Shown: positions 1-10,654, numbered from the stretch's first letter. The stretch: DNA of 64,000 bases from Chrysogorgia sp. JL179-B06 (GCA_035772405.1 JAYKKM010000263.1:4126001-4190000); one strand, 5' to 3'. A program made the numbers and translations. The notes: a model not told the origin generated them from the sequence alone.

Positions 1-1
1 G

Positions 2-774
2 AAAAATTTCTTTAACGATGATAAACGTTTTGTAGATTTAGCTTATAATTTACCTGCTGACAAAGATTTTATTTTGATTCAAAACATTCAATTTATAGAT
101 GATCATTTTTTTTATAAATATGGTATTAAAACGGGTGAAGCTGATAAACCCTATAATGAATACGATATTTCTATTGTTTATTCCGATGGATATACGTAGA
201 TATGTCTATATATAAAGATCATTTTTTCAAGATGTGTGTGTAAGTGTAATGGCTATTTTTCAGACAGCAATAAATCAAGAGGGATATAAGATTTATCACG
301 ATTTAACACAATATAGTTATTTGGAATCCGTTTTTTTTGGCAATTAGTAGGAAGTGTTGAAGTTGAAAAATCAAGATATCATCTACTAATATCTATAGCT
401 GATTATGAAGCATATTTACGGTATAAATTTATACTGGAAGTAGAATGTTCAAAAATCCCAAGATGTATATTATACATCAAGAGAATCATGAAATTCCAGA
501 AGAATGTTATGAATTTCTTCGTAAAATATGTGAAGCATGGAATGATGACCGACTCCCACGTATCAACAACAAAGGAATTGGAGAATATTTAAAGATAATA
601 GATTATGATAGAAAACATTGTTTTACTTATGAGTGCTTTAGGAGTATTATAGCATTATATTATGATTTTTTTGTTTATAATAAAACTATAAAATACTCTT
701 GTAAAAAATGTAAAGGGGAATGCGAATGTAATATGGATTACTCTAATTTCACCAGTGTAAATTTTAATGAATAA
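2..774 (+). pseudogene. Broken viral ORF(s) at the window edge, function unknown
   Basis: Three open pieces in different frames follow one another: 2-199 (enters from outside the window, ends in a TAG), about 230-450, and 445-774 (109 aa). The middle and last pieces overlap at a frame change around 445, which suggests one gene broken by indels rather than three genes. The last piece is rich in Cys near its C terminus (CKKCKGECEC, residues about 85-95), a possible metal site. I do not recognise the family. It lies on the same strand as the polymerase but is separated from it by three minus-strand genes. Confidence 0.4.
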
Positions 775-861
775 GAGCTTATAATGTAAAAAAATATTCA
801 ATGAACAATATCCTCTTATGTAACGAAATAATACAATGAATGTATTTTTTTAATTTTAAAA

Positions 862-1140
862 TTAATACATTAAAATCTTTTCAAGATTGTTTCTGGGTCT
901 ATGATATACAATTCCTCCTTTTTGAAAATGACCTTTGATTTTTTTCGTTCCTTGTTTTGCTATATTTTTTACTAAATTAGCTCCTTTTTTAAGCTCTTTT
1001 TTAAAATCTTTTATAAAAAGATTGCTGTATTTATTGATTGTTTTATTTCCCCCACGTTGCCTTTTTTTCCCCTTAAAATCACCACCCCGTAAATCTCTTA
1101 TTCTTCCTACCATTGTTATGAAGGTTGTTTTCTCTTGCAA
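862..1140 (-). CDS. Small basic protein with Gly-Gly sites, core (pX-like) candidate
   Basis: A 92-aa Lys/Arg-rich product; the start could be the second Met (1,113). It carries three Gly-Gly motifs preceded by basic residues (LRGGD, QRGGN and QKGGI). Adenain-type proteases cut after Gly-Gly, and small basic precursors with such sites (pX/mu, VI, VII) are established in adenoviruses and reported in adintoviruses. I infer a DNA-binding or membrane-active virion peptide matured by the protease at 7.2 kb. Its 5' end overlaps the 3' end of the SET gene by 25 bases, so the two are probably co-transcribed. No frame break is seen. Confidence 0.5.
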   Translation of the reverse strand: MQEKTTFITMVGRIRDLRGGDFKGKKRQRGGNKTINKYSNLFIKDFKKELKKGANLVKNIAKQGTKKIKGHFQKGGIVYHRPRNNLEKILMY

Positions 1141-1541
1141 TAGTTATCACCATAGTCTGCAAAAATTTCTTCATGTGCTTTTATAGGTTTTATACTTTCT
1201 AAATGCATTTTTTTATTATTTGGATCGTAAACAAAATCGGAATTATTTTTATATATAGAACCGGGTTTCCCATTATTCGCATAACGTGCTGCTGCGTGAG
1301 TTGTCAAATAAGCATCGATACAAGTGTTTGCATCGTTACAAATACTATATACAGCATTATTGTTTTTACCATATTTACGATCCAATTTGGCTTGTGTTGT
1401 TTTTTGACCCGTGTAATAAGAAATATTACGATCGGGTTTAAAAGTTTTTTTCCAAGCAAATAATCCTTCACCAGCATTGGGGATATTTGATTTCTTGATA
1501 CGTAAGTTATTTTGTTTTGCTAAATGAATCCAACAATCCAA
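1116..1541 (-). CDS. SET-domain lysine methyltransferase
   Basis: A 141-aa protein made almost entirely of a SET domain. The N-terminal glycine turn is seen as AGEGLFA (about residues 24-30). The pseudoknot motif that is RFxNHSCxPN in cellular enzymes reads ARYANNGKPG (about 85-94). The C-terminal catalytic strand is EEIFADYGDNY with its conserved Tyr. The family transfers methyl groups from S-adenosylmethionine to lysine; viral stand-alone SET proteins are known in large DNA viruses. NHS is changed to NNG and the post-SET zinc cysteines are absent. It overlaps genes on both sides (22 bases upstream, 25 downstream). The target could be host histone or a viral basic protein; the latter is inference. 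Confidence 0.82.
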   Translation of the reverse strand: MDCWIHLAKQNNLRIKKSNIPNAGEGLFAWKKTFKPDRNISYYTGQKTTQAKLDRKYGKNNNAVYSICNDANTCIDAYLTTHAAARYANNGKPGSIYKNNSDFVYDPNNKKMHLESIKPIKAHEEIFADYGDNYCKRKQPS

Positions 1542-1993
1542 TCATTTTTTGTTTTTGCTGTTCGTTTACGACATCTTATTTTTTTTAAGGTTTTACTTCT
1601 ACATTGAAGAACGTGACGTATACTTTGAGATTTATCATTGCGTCTTTTTTTTCGAGGTAACTTAATTCTTACCATTTTTTTTTTAAATATTGTTTTTATT
1701 CCTAAATAATCATTTTTTTCATGTGTCTGAATAAATTTTACCAAACATTCTACTTTATAGATAATATCTTCGGGACAGTTATATATTTCCTTTTTTAATT
1801 CTGTTATTCTTTGTTTTAAAATCTTTGATGAAATAGGTATTATCTTTTCTTTATCTTCTGTAAAATTTAGTAAACATTCCTTTAAAAGATACGGAGTAAA
1901 TAATATTGAAGGATCATTATCTTGAATTTCATATCCGATATAAGGTAAATTAGACGTTTTTAAATAAATTTCAATATAAACAATTTCACTCAT
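1520..1993 (-). CDS. Unrecognised viral protein with basic, Cys-containing tail
   Basis: 157 aa, open, starting just before a T-rich tract. The N-terminal two thirds are mixed charge and probably helical. Residues about 108-150 are strongly basic (LPRKKRRND, then QCRSKTLKKIRCRKRT), with two Cys that could help bind metal or nucleic acid. It is the first gene of a three-gene minus-strand run (this gene, SET, basic GG protein) with overlapping ends, suggesting one transcript. Immediately upstream is the divergent start of the small plus-strand gene at 2,035, so the 40-base gap probably holds promoters for both directions. I cannot name the family. Confidence 0.5.
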   Translation of the reverse strand: MSEIVYIEIYLKTSNLPYIGYEIQDNDPSILFTPYLLKECLLNFTEDKEKIIPISSKILKQRITELKKEIYNCPEDIIYKVECLVKFIQTHEKNDYLGIKTIFKKKMVRIKLPRKKRRNDKSQSIRHVLQCRSKTLKKIRCRKRTAKTKNDWIVGFI

Positions 1994-2034
1994 ATTTTTT
2001 TTTACTCTCTTTTTTTTGTTTTAGTTTTTTTTAA

Positions 2035-2202
2035 ATGGGTTCTTTATTATCAAAAAAAATCCCTCCTATACTTACGTTGACATGTATTAATATACAGGAT
2101 TCATACGATGTTACTATTGATCGTGTTGATGGTGAAGACGAAAACATAAATAAAAATAAAAGTGCATGTTTTTCTTGTTTTAGAAAAAAAAGAAAAAGAT
2201 GA
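2035..2202 (+). CDS. 55-aa protein with N-myristoylation motif and Cys/Lys tail
   Basis: The ORF starts MGSLLSKK, a textbook N-myristoylation signal: Gly2, small residue at position 6, Lys at 7-8. It ends with CFSCF followed by a polybasic stretch. The middle is acidic (VDGEDE). Myristate plus palmitoylatable Cys and Lys would anchor it to a membrane; this is inferred from the motif alone. Its stop codon overlaps the start of the polymerase ORF (ATGA at 2,199-2,202), so it is the first gene of the plus-strand polymerase unit. It is open and short enough to be missed by usual length cut-offs. Confidence 0.55.
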   Translation: MGSLLSKKIPPILTLTCINIQDSYDVTIDRVDGEDENINKNKSACFSCFRKKRKR

Positions 2203-5200
2203 ATGATGATCAGAAAAAATTAAAATATAGTCAAAAAGATATACATAAAATTGTAAGTTTATTTAATAAGAAAAAGAAAGTAAGAAAAATGAAAAAATAG
2301 ACGATTATTTTTCTGTTAATCATATAGAAACTATTAGTAGAGAAAAATTTAAAGTCACTGAACAACATTTTTCATTGAATGTTTCACGGGAAAAAACGGT
2401 TAATTTTATTAGTTTTATTCAATCGTTATCGTTGGTTTTTTCTTATTTAATTAACATTGCGTGGGCAAATGTAAAAAGTGATGATGATTATGTTAGATTT
2501 ATCTTTAGTAAGGCTCCAAAAAGTTTTTTCTCTACAGCCGTTTTACCCGTGAAAGACTTTGACGTTAAATATTTCTTAAATATTATGGAAAAATTTATGC
2601 AGAGTAATAAAGAAATAATAGCTAATGGTTGGAATAGTAAGGTAATAGTTCAAACTTTTCCGGCAGGAATAAGTACATGGTCGTAAATTTCGCACGGGTG
2701 TATTTTATATTCTTAGCCATGTATTATTTCGTACAGTGAAAGATTGCTGTTTTGCTTTAGCAATATTAGTGGGTTTATCATTTTTAAAACAAGACGATAA
2801 ATATTTTATAATGAAAAGAAAACCCAATAAACCAGTTGATGATTTATTTACGTGTGAAGAAATTCGAAATGTATATCGGGAATGTGGGATAGCCGAGGGT
2901 AATGTTGATGCTACACAGTTTAATTTAGTATATAATAATTATTTAAAAAAACAGGGTGTTGATTTGTTAGTGTATGCTGACACTCATTCCGATAATATAA
3001 TTTATGATTCACGAACTGATAGTGAAGGTAATCTTATTAAATTAACTAATGAAATTGTATGTTTATGGTTAAATAATAATCATTACGATGTAGTCTTAAG
3101 CATAAAGGAATTTTCTAAACTTAACACCAGTTCTTTTTGTGTTAAATGTATGAGTTATTTTACACGACATGAGTATATCGATAATCACCTATGTACTACA
3201 AATAACTTAACTTGTTTACGATGTTATAAATATCCGAATAATTGTAAAGATAAAAATAATAAACTTATTTGTAGCAGTTGTGATATAATTTTTTATGATG
3301 AAAATTGTTTTACAAATCATTTAACAAATAAAATTTTTAAACCTTCTCATAGTAATTATAGCCGTTTAACACCTTGTCAATATTATTTTTTTTGTAAAAC
3401 CTGTAACAAAATTTGTCCTCGATTCTTTTTCATTTTTTCTAATAAAACAGTTAAACATGATTGTAGCAAACGATTTTGTTTTCATTGTGATAAATACATG
3501 AAACAACCTCATTTTTGTTATGTGAAACCCCTTTCATTTGAATATAACAAGGGTAAAGAAAGTGAACCCACTTTATTTTTTTTTGATTTTGAAACAAAAG
3601 TAAACAAAACTAAATTGCTCGTACCTTTTTATTGTATCGTCCAAAAGGTATGTAAAAAATGTCAACATATTGAATTTAAAAAAACAAAAATTTTTGAAAA
3701 AAAGGATCAAGAAATTATCGATAATACTATTGAAAAAGTTAGTTGTTGTGGGAATAGACAATTTATTTCTGTTTGGATAGCTCATAACGGGGGTAGATTT
3801 TATACTATTTTTATTTTAAAATATTTTTTAGAAGTAAAACAGATAATACCGAATACTATAATGAACGGTACTAAAATAATGAGTTTAATAATTAAAGAAC
3901 AAAATATTAGAATCCTCGATAGTTATTTGTTTTTTAGTATGAAATTAGCAGATATTCCAAAAGCAATGGACCTTCAAGGGATTTCATCCTTATGAATTTT
4001 ACGATTTAACTTATGAGGGTGAAATTGTAGATCGGAAATTTTTTTATACGAAACATATGAATACAGCAACACTTAATGAATTTGAAAAATGGTATTTAGA
4101 AAAAAAGAAAGACAAATATATATTTCGTAAAGAGATTTATTATTATTGTTGTAGTGATGTAGATATTTTAAGAAAGGGGTGTGTTAAATTTTCTACAATG
4201 ATAGGTGCCATAGGTCATATTACACCCTTTTATGCAAAGAATTGTATTACGATTGCTAATTTAGCTTTGAAAGTGTATAGACTTAATTTTTTTTTTTTAA
4301 ATTGTGTAGGAATTATTCCTGCTTCGGGGTATAGGGGATGTGTAAAACAGAGTTTAATTGCTATTGATTGGTTAGATGAAATTAATCGAGAATTAGGAGG
4401 AAATTTAGAATATATCTGTTCACAAAATGGTGAGAAAAAAATTCTAGGACGTTTTGTCGATGGTTTTTATAATGATACGATATATCAATTTCATGGTTGT
4501 TTTTACCACGGATGTCCCAAATGTTTTGACCCCTATGCATTAAACGTTCTTACAAATGAAAAATTTAGTAATTTATATGCAAATACGCAACGTTTTTCTT
4601 GGACAATAAAAAATGCCGGTTACAAATTAATCGAGATGTGGGAATGTGATTATTTAGAAGAAAAAATATATACACACAAACAATTAATTGAAAAGAAAAG
4701 AAAATTTTATCCGTTTACTCCTTTAACACCACGTGACGCATTATATAGTGGACGAACTTCCCCCGTATGTTTATTTAAAGAAACAAAACCCAACGAACGA
4801 ATAAGTTATGTAGATTTTACATCGCTATACCCTTATGTACAAAAAAATTATGATTTTCCTGTGGGTCATCCTACTATTTTACTGGGGAAGATTGTAATAA
4901 AATAAAAATCAAGGACATATTTGGTTTAGTAAAATGTTGTATTTCAAAATATTTACTTTCCTGTTTTACCTGTTAGAATAGATGGGAAATTATTATTTCC
5001 ATTATGTTATAAATGTGCTGTGAATAAATGTAATAAATGTGAACATAATGAAAGCGATCGATACTTAACGGGTACTTGGACTAGTGTTGAGATTAATGTT
5101 GCTATAGATAAGGGATATAAAATAATAGCTCTTTACCAAATATATCATTTTGAACGCAAAGAAAAAAAATTTTCACAATACGTAAATCAATTTTTAAAAA

Positions 5201-6069
5201 TCAAACAAGAATCTTCAGGAATTCCTACGGATTGTTTGAACGCAGATGGAAGTAAAAATGATGATAAAATTAAACAGTATTGTAATGATTATTTTAAAAA
5301 TGGAAATGTTTTTTTAGATAAAGACAAAATAGAGAAAAATCCCGGATTAAGAACTATTGCAAAAACATTTTTAAATTCGTTATGGGGAAAATTTGCCCAA
5401 AACGAAAATAATACACAAGTGTGTTTTTTAAACGATTATGAAGAATTATTAAATATCGCCAATGATAAAAGTAAAAAATTAACATCGATGGAATTTATAA
5501 ACGAAACATTATTACGTTGTACATATGAAAAAATTGATGATGCAACACCACCTCTAAAAACGGGAAATGTAATCATTGCATGTTTTGTTACTGCATATGC
5601 ACGTTTGAAATTATACGAGTTACTCGTTAAATTAGACGATCGCGTTTTATATTTTGATACAGATTCTGTTATTTATATATCTGATGAAAATAATTATACT
5701 GATGTTAAAACGGGAAATTATTTAGGAGATTTAACGAATGAATTAAATGAAAATGAATGGATAACAAATTTTTGTTCAACGGGTCCAAAATGTTACGCGT
5801 ATATAACTAATTTAAATCAGGAATGTATTCATGTCAAAGGTTTTACTTTAAAAAACGAAACAAAAGAAAAATTGAATTTTTTATCCTTGACACAATGTGT
5901 TAAAAATCAAGATCAGATCATCGAAATTAAATATCACAATAAAATATGTAAAGATAAACTTAATCATATTTTTATTGAGGATGAAATAAAAAAATTTTCA
6001 TTTACATTTAATAAACGTGTTGTTAAAAATAATTTTAATACGATTCCGTTTGGATTTTTAGATAACTGA
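2199..6069 (+). pseudogene. polB: Protein-primed family B DNA polymerase, frameshifted
   Basis: Replicative polymerase of the Polinton/adintovirus type. Open pieces lie at 2,199-2,300, about 2,270-2,686, 2,685-3,995, about 3,975-4,905 and 4,950-6,069, each shifted in frame, so at least four or five indels separate it from function. The N-terminal part has paired Cys/His clusters (about 3,135-3,500). Exo I reads FFFDFET (about 3,575). The Exo II region reads AHNGGRFY, where an Asp is expected in place of the Tyr. Exo III is YYCCSDVD. Polymerase motif A is DFTSLYP (about 4,813), motif B is KTFLNSLWGKF (about 5,363) and motif C is YFDTDS (about 5,650). The gene is followed one base later by the ATPase. 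The start overlaps the 55-aa gene. Its catalytic motifs remain readable although the frame is broken. Confidence 0.9.
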
Positions 6070-6070
6070 A

Positions 6071-6717
6071 ATGAACAATGTTTCATTACCATTTCAACAC
6101 CCTTTTATGTTAACGTTATGTGGTCCCAGTCAAAGTGGGAAAACATGTTGGATATTACAATTATTGAAAAATATTAACATTATGATTACACCAGCAATTG
6201 TTAAAATTGTTTATTTATATTCAATTTATCAACCTCTGTACGCTGAAATGGAAAAAGTTCTTGCGGAAAAAACAGATATTAGTGTTGAATTTATCGATTG
6301 TCAAAAGGGTATTCCCCGCATTACCGATATACAAACGAATACCCGTGAAAATACTTTAATAATATTAGATGATCTCATGTTAGTTGCAACATCATCAAAA
6401 GAAAATCTTGAAAGAATAGATAATATTGCAACTCAAGATGTCCATCATCGTAATATTAGTGTTATTTTTACATGTCAAAATTTAACATATTGTAATGTCA
6501 ATATTATGTTATGTTTAAAAATTTAAGTGATTATAATATGTATACGATATGTGATAATAGAAGAATTAATAGAAATAGATTTAATAAAGTATTAAGTGAA
6601 ATTAATGAGAAACCCTATGGTTATTTGGTATTTGATAATTGTAGAAAAGGGTATGAAAATTGTAGAATTAGAAGCAATGTATTTCCACATGAATCAACGA
6701 TAATCTATGATTTGTAA
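6071..6717 (+). pseudogene. FtsK/HerA-type genome-packaging ATPase, frameshifted
   Basis: The first piece (6,071-6,526) carries Walker A as GPSQSGKTCW (about residues 18-27) and Walker B as LIILDDLM, followed by HHRNISVIFTCQN, the sensor-like strand typical of A32-like packaging ATPases of Polintons and virophages. The second piece (6,511-6,717), in another frame, begins FKNLSDY, the expected continuation, so one indel near 6,505-6,515 breaks the gene. The enzyme would translocate the genome into the capsid. The start lies one base after the polymerase stop, which indicates one plus-strand operon-like unit. Confidence 0.87.
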
Positions 6718-6842
6718 ATAAATGTAAAAAGAAAAAGAAAAGTTTTTAAAAAAAAATAAAAGAGTTGTTTGAAAAATCGTTTTTTTTAAAAATATATATA
6801 GTATAGGGGGTGTATATTGTGTATGAATTTTTTTTAAAAAAC

Positions 6843-7067
6843 ATGGCAAGAAGAAGATATAGAAGCAGGGGAATTATCCTTAGAAAAACAAAACAAAAAG
6901 GGGGTAGTAGTTTTCTAGATTTTTTGGGACCTATTGGAACGATAATTGGAAGTCAATTGGGATTGGGTATTCGAAAAAGAAAAAGAAAACAAAAAGGGGG
7001 TATTCGAAAAAGAAAACAAAAAGGAGGTTATGATTTTAGCGGTTTTAGGATGCCATTTGGTCCATAA
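6843..7067 (+). CDS. Basic core-like (pX-like) protein with repeated QKGG sites
   Basis: 74 aa from the ATG giving MARRRYRSRG; an upstream extension of the frame is open but lacks a good start. It contains KQKGG three times (about residues 18, 45 and 56), the last two in an internal duplication IRKRK-QKGG. Between them lies a hydrophobic, Gly-rich stretch (FLDFLGPIGTIIGSQLG) that could insert in membranes. Gly-Gly sites suit cleavage by the adjacent adenain-like protease. Adenovirus pX/mu has the same flavour, but this is resemblance rather than proven homology. It is the last plus-strand gene of the polymerase unit, and the protease is convergent with it. Confidence 0.55.
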   Translation: MARRRYRSRGIILRKTKQKGGSSFLDFLGPIGTIIGSQLGLGIRKRKRKQKGGIRKRKQKGGYDFSGFRMPFGP

Positions 7068-7226
7068 ATAAAAAACAATAAAAAAAATCACTGTAAATAG
7101 TTAATTTTTTGTTTAATTAAAAATTGGCATTATTAAAACTACAACATGACTGATTGTTATTACTCTTACAATTTTTTTTACATTTTTTATTATATATTCC
7201 CACGAGTACACTACCCAAAATTGTTT

Positions 7227-7616
7227 CTATTTTTTTTTAAATTTATCATTTTTTATTTTAATACGTTCATTTTTAAATATTTTTTGTTTATTATTATTTT
7301 CGATTTCATTACGACATTGATTGTATAAATATAATAAACTCCAATTTCCACACACGGCAGTATTTTTGGATTGTAATTGTTTACTTTGAATATATTGAAA
7401 TTTTAGTTCTTTTTTTACACTATAATCATACCAATATTCACGTTTATAAAACGATACATCTTTAGCAAAACTATAAAAAAAATACATATTTTTTTCTTTA
7501 TCCACCCATATAGCAACCCAATGTTTACCGTTTTGATCTGCTTCATCCGTATTCCAAATCCAACACGAGGGATAAAAAAATTTTTTAGGAAAAATATTTG
7601 CAGGAAATGTATTTAT
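7227..7616 (-). pseudogene. Adenain-like cysteine protease, N-terminus lost
   Basis: The open frame (about 130 codons) starts right after a TAA at 7,617-7,619 and lacks a start codon, so the N-terminal ~50-70 residues are missing or out of frame. Two family signatures are present: GKHWVAIWVD, holding the catalytic His (about 7,520), and NTAVCGNWS, holding the catalytic Cys (about 7,355). Upstream, FPANIFPKKF matches the family's FP(S/A)N(L/I) motif. The family matures virion precursors after Gly-Gly. The acidic member of the triad cannot be assigned safely. It is convergent with the plus-strand core gene and last in the capsid-side minus-strand run. Confidence 0.78.
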
Positions 7617-7691
7617 TTAAAAACTTATTTATTTTTGAAATTTTATTAATCTCGTTCGTAAATAAAAATTGGGTTATAAAAAACTGTAAAT

Positions 7692-8279
7692 TCATTGATT
7701 TTTTCGTCGCCATTTTCTTCGTGTTGAATAGGGTGTTGTTGAAGGTGTAGGAATGTGGGTGGTGAGTGATGTAGATGGTTCTTCGTTACTCGAAAGACCC
7801 GAAGTTGTTTTTCCCAAATTTATATAACGTCGTAATTTTATATTACGTATATAATAAGCGGGCATATGTAATTTTTTCAATTCTTTTAAAGCAACCGTCT
7901 GCTTATGTTGTGTAAGATTGAACATGTTTTGTTTGCTGACATTATGCGTTAAATCGTATAATAAATCATGATGGTTTATTCCAACACCGTTTAATTTTAT
8001 TATATCTGTACCCGTAATTTTAATTTTTTTCCTTTCAAGAAATTCTTTTATTTGTTGACCACTTGTCACAGTCGGTGTTTTCCTTACCTCGGGTGATTCA
8101 TCATTGTTCACCTCATTTTCAAGTTCATTACTTTTTCTTTTCATCTTTTGTTGTCTTTTTAAAAAACTAACCATACTCTCTGCGACACGTTGATCATTAT
8201 TAACTTTTTTCATTTCTTCTTTCATTTTATTTTTACTTTCAATAAGTTCGAAATTATTTTTGTTGTTAATTCCCTGCAA
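7692..8279 (-). CDS. Unrecognised 195-aa virion-region protein, coiled-coil and basic tail
   Basis: Intact frame. Residues 1-65 are charged and Lys/Glu-rich with heptad-like spacing, probably coiled coil. Residues about 75-150 form a more globular part. Residues 155-190 are Ser/Thr/Pro-rich and low complexity, ending RRKWRRKNQ. It sits between protease and capsid genes, the place where Polintons carry small virion or scaffold proteins (often called PY or similar), but I cannot assign it to one. The gap of 72 bases to the protease fragment includes no obvious regulatory element. Confidence 0.5.
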   Translation of the reverse strand: MQGINNKNNFELIESKNKMKEEMKKVNNDQRVAESMVSFLKRQQKMKRKSNELENEVNNDESPEVRKTPTVTSGQQIKEFLERKKIKITGTDIIKLNGVGINHHDLLYDLTHNVSKQNMFNLTQHKQTVALKELKKLHMPAYYIRNIKLRRYINLGKTTSGLSSNEEPSTSLTTHIPTPSTTPYSTRRKWRRKNQ

Positions 8280-8373
8280 TAATTTTTCGTTTTCATGATC
8301 AGTTTTGATTAAATCTAAAATTTAATTTAATTTACTCGGATTAATTAATTGCATTTTATTTGCTTCGGTCATT

Positions 8374-9028
8374 TTATTTTATTTGTTGGTTAAGTAATTT
8401 GTATGCTTTTTGATATATGTTGATTATACGAAAATCCTCAGATAATAATATTTTTAAATCTTTTTCTTTTATTTTGTTCTTAGAAAACTTATTCAAAATA
8501 TATTTATTATCACTGGAAAGTTGGATAGAAATTTTTTTATTTAAAATATTTTTAGCAATGTATTGTAATTTATTAATTAATTGAGAATCTAACAACGTAT
8601 TTTTTTTACCAATATCTGCTTTAAGATATTTTTTTAACGATGGTAAAAAATCCTTTTTTTTTTTCCAAAGGCTTTTTTCTTTATTTTATTTAATTGAATT
8701 AATGTTTCTAAAAATTTTAAATCATCTTCGCAACTTGATGAAGAAGAAGTAATTGAACTTTCACTATCCATTTCATCACTAACATCATCGCTAACAACAT
8801 CGCTATCATTTTCACTATCAACTTCATCATCATCATCATCTCTTGAATTATCATTTATTTCGTCTTTTTTTTCGTCTTTTTTTAATTCATCATTTTTTTT
8901 TATGCGTAAACTGAAAACGGTGGAAATACAAGAATATGTTCACGATTTAGTGGTATTTTGTTAACTGGTTTTTTTATTTTTGGTGTTTTTATTCTATTCT
9001 TTGTTGTAATGGGTTTTGTGTTCTTCAT
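8374..9028 (-). pseudogene. Acidic/serine-rich viral protein broken by a stop and an A11-run frameshift
   Basis: A start at 9,028 opens a basic N-terminus (about 43 codons). An in-frame TAA near 8,900 follows, after which the same frame continues into an Asp/Ser-rich low-complexity stretch (about 8,700-8,890). A run of eleven A (8,654-8,664 on plus as T) shifts the frame into the 73-aa piece 8,374-8,595. The layout basic, acidic, helical is seen; function is unknown. Homopolymer indels are a common sequencing error, so it may be intact in reality except for the stop. Confidence 0.45.
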
Positions 9029-9065
9029 ATTTTTTTGTACATCCCCTTGTTACAAATGTTGATAA

Positions 9066-10371
9066 TTAAATGCTGTGTAATAATCTTGCAGGGGTATTTA
9101 ATCCTACTCTAATTTCATTTCGAAATTCACCAACAAATATTAACGCACCTGCCACTGTATTTTGAGAAAAATGAAAATCCACATTAACATTTCCCGACGG
9201 TCTTATGGGTAATACTGCAAGATGAGAGTCTCTATTATCTGTTAAATCAAATGCTAATATACAATACCCGTTTATAAAGTCATTATAAGTCATGGGCATT
9301 TCTGAATAGTTACGATTTAATACCGAGCGTAATTTTGAGTAAGCTTCAGCATGATTTTCTATTCTCCCGGAAACAGCGTTATTTACCGACACTTCAACAT
9401 TATCATAATTAGGCCAGTTAAACTCAAAAAAAATATGAGTATATGATCCGTTCCAATTTGCTAATGGAGAAAATACAATATATAAACGTGTAGGAACGCT
9501 ACCATTAAACACATCGATTACTTGATGTGAATTTCGTCCTGCAGCTAATGATTCAGTAATATAATGTTTCTTTATTATGGGTCATCATCCCTATATTAAT
9601 TGCATTTGATAATTGTTTTTTGGGTTTAAATACAGGAATTTTTATTTTAAAATCGTCTAGGGTAATTATAGTATCAGCAACGGCCATATTAGCATGATCG
9701 GCACCCATCATTACAATTGTATTTAATGCCCGCGTTAAACGTAATTCAACTTTATACGCTGTAGGAATATATATTTCAGCACCACCTTCGCTAAATAATG
9801 AACAATCAATCTCATCTATCAAATACTGTGATTGATTTTGAAATGCAAGTGTTTTTTGTCTCCCTCCTGCATTTACGACAGCAGTTCCATTATGAAAACC
9901 CGCGATATCGCTCATATGTTCGGCTGTATCTAAATATGCTAAATTAAGCTCTTTAGAATCTTTATATCCCGACGGTGTTTGATGCATTATAAATTCTATC
10001 CATGATGCAAAATGTGCAAAATTATCTGATGGCGTAATTAAATTTTCATTTATTTTTAATTCTTTTGTTTTCCACATTGTACCAAGGGGTAATGTAATCA
10101 TCGAAAACCCCGATGCTGCAGGTGATATAACTCCAGCAGCATTTCTAATTGATACTCTAGCCATTATTTTAGCATCACTTGTTTTCATTAATCCAACGGC
10201 ATTCCCATGCCTTGTAAACGTGTATACTGACGATTGATTATCGACAGGCGTTGCAATAATTTCAGTTTCACGACATTCAGTAAACGTATAATAGGGTGAT
10301 GAAGTAAAAAATTGTAAAGGTTCACTAAATAATATGTCATTTTTTTCCACATCTTCAATTTTTTTACTCAT
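9066..10371 (-). pseudogene. Major capsid protein (hexon-like), one frameshift
   Basis: Two pieces, 9,553-10,371 (272 aa, start MSKKIEDVEKND) and the frame that runs from about 9,580 to 9,066, overlap at a single indel near 9,570-9,580. Together they would be about 435 aa. The C-terminal part carries the strand pattern HFSQNTVAGALIFVGEFRNE, which matches the end of Polinton/adintovirus major capsid proteins. The mid part has alternating strand-like segments consistent with jelly-roll folds, though I cannot prove a double jelly roll by eye. Position next to the pX-like and minor capsid genes supports the call. Confidence 0.78.
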
Positions 10372-10380
10372 TTTTTTTTT

Positions 10381-10541
10381 TTAAACGTTAATTTTAAGAA
10401 TATTTGAAAGTGTTCCCAACACTTGAGGAAGAAACATACCCAGTGCCAATGCTCCTCCAAAACCTCCTTTTTGTATTTTTTTTCTACGCTTCTTATTCCT
10501 CTTTTGTTTTTTCTTTTTTTTATATATTTTTTACGAGTCAT
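10381..10541 (-). pseudogene. Small basic pX-like peptide with KGGFGG motif, frameshifted in A run
   Basis: From ATG at 10,541 the first third is almost only Lys/Arg. One base must be lost or gained in the A-rich tract (about 10,490-10,530) to enter the frame carrying IQKGGFGGALALGMFLPQ and a hydrophobic tail ending at a TAA (10,381-10,383). The Gly-Gly site followed by an amphipathic hydrophobic segment resembles adenovirus pX and pVI logic. It lies 9 bases after the major capsid start, so translation or splicing must be closely linked. It is too short for automatic calling. Confidence 0.45.
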
Positions 10542-10654
10542 TTATTTTATTTTTAAAAAACAACAATAGCCACAACAATAAAAATAATAATAATATCCAC
10601 AACATTATGATTTTTTTATATAACATTTTTTTTATTTATACTTTTTTTTACAGT

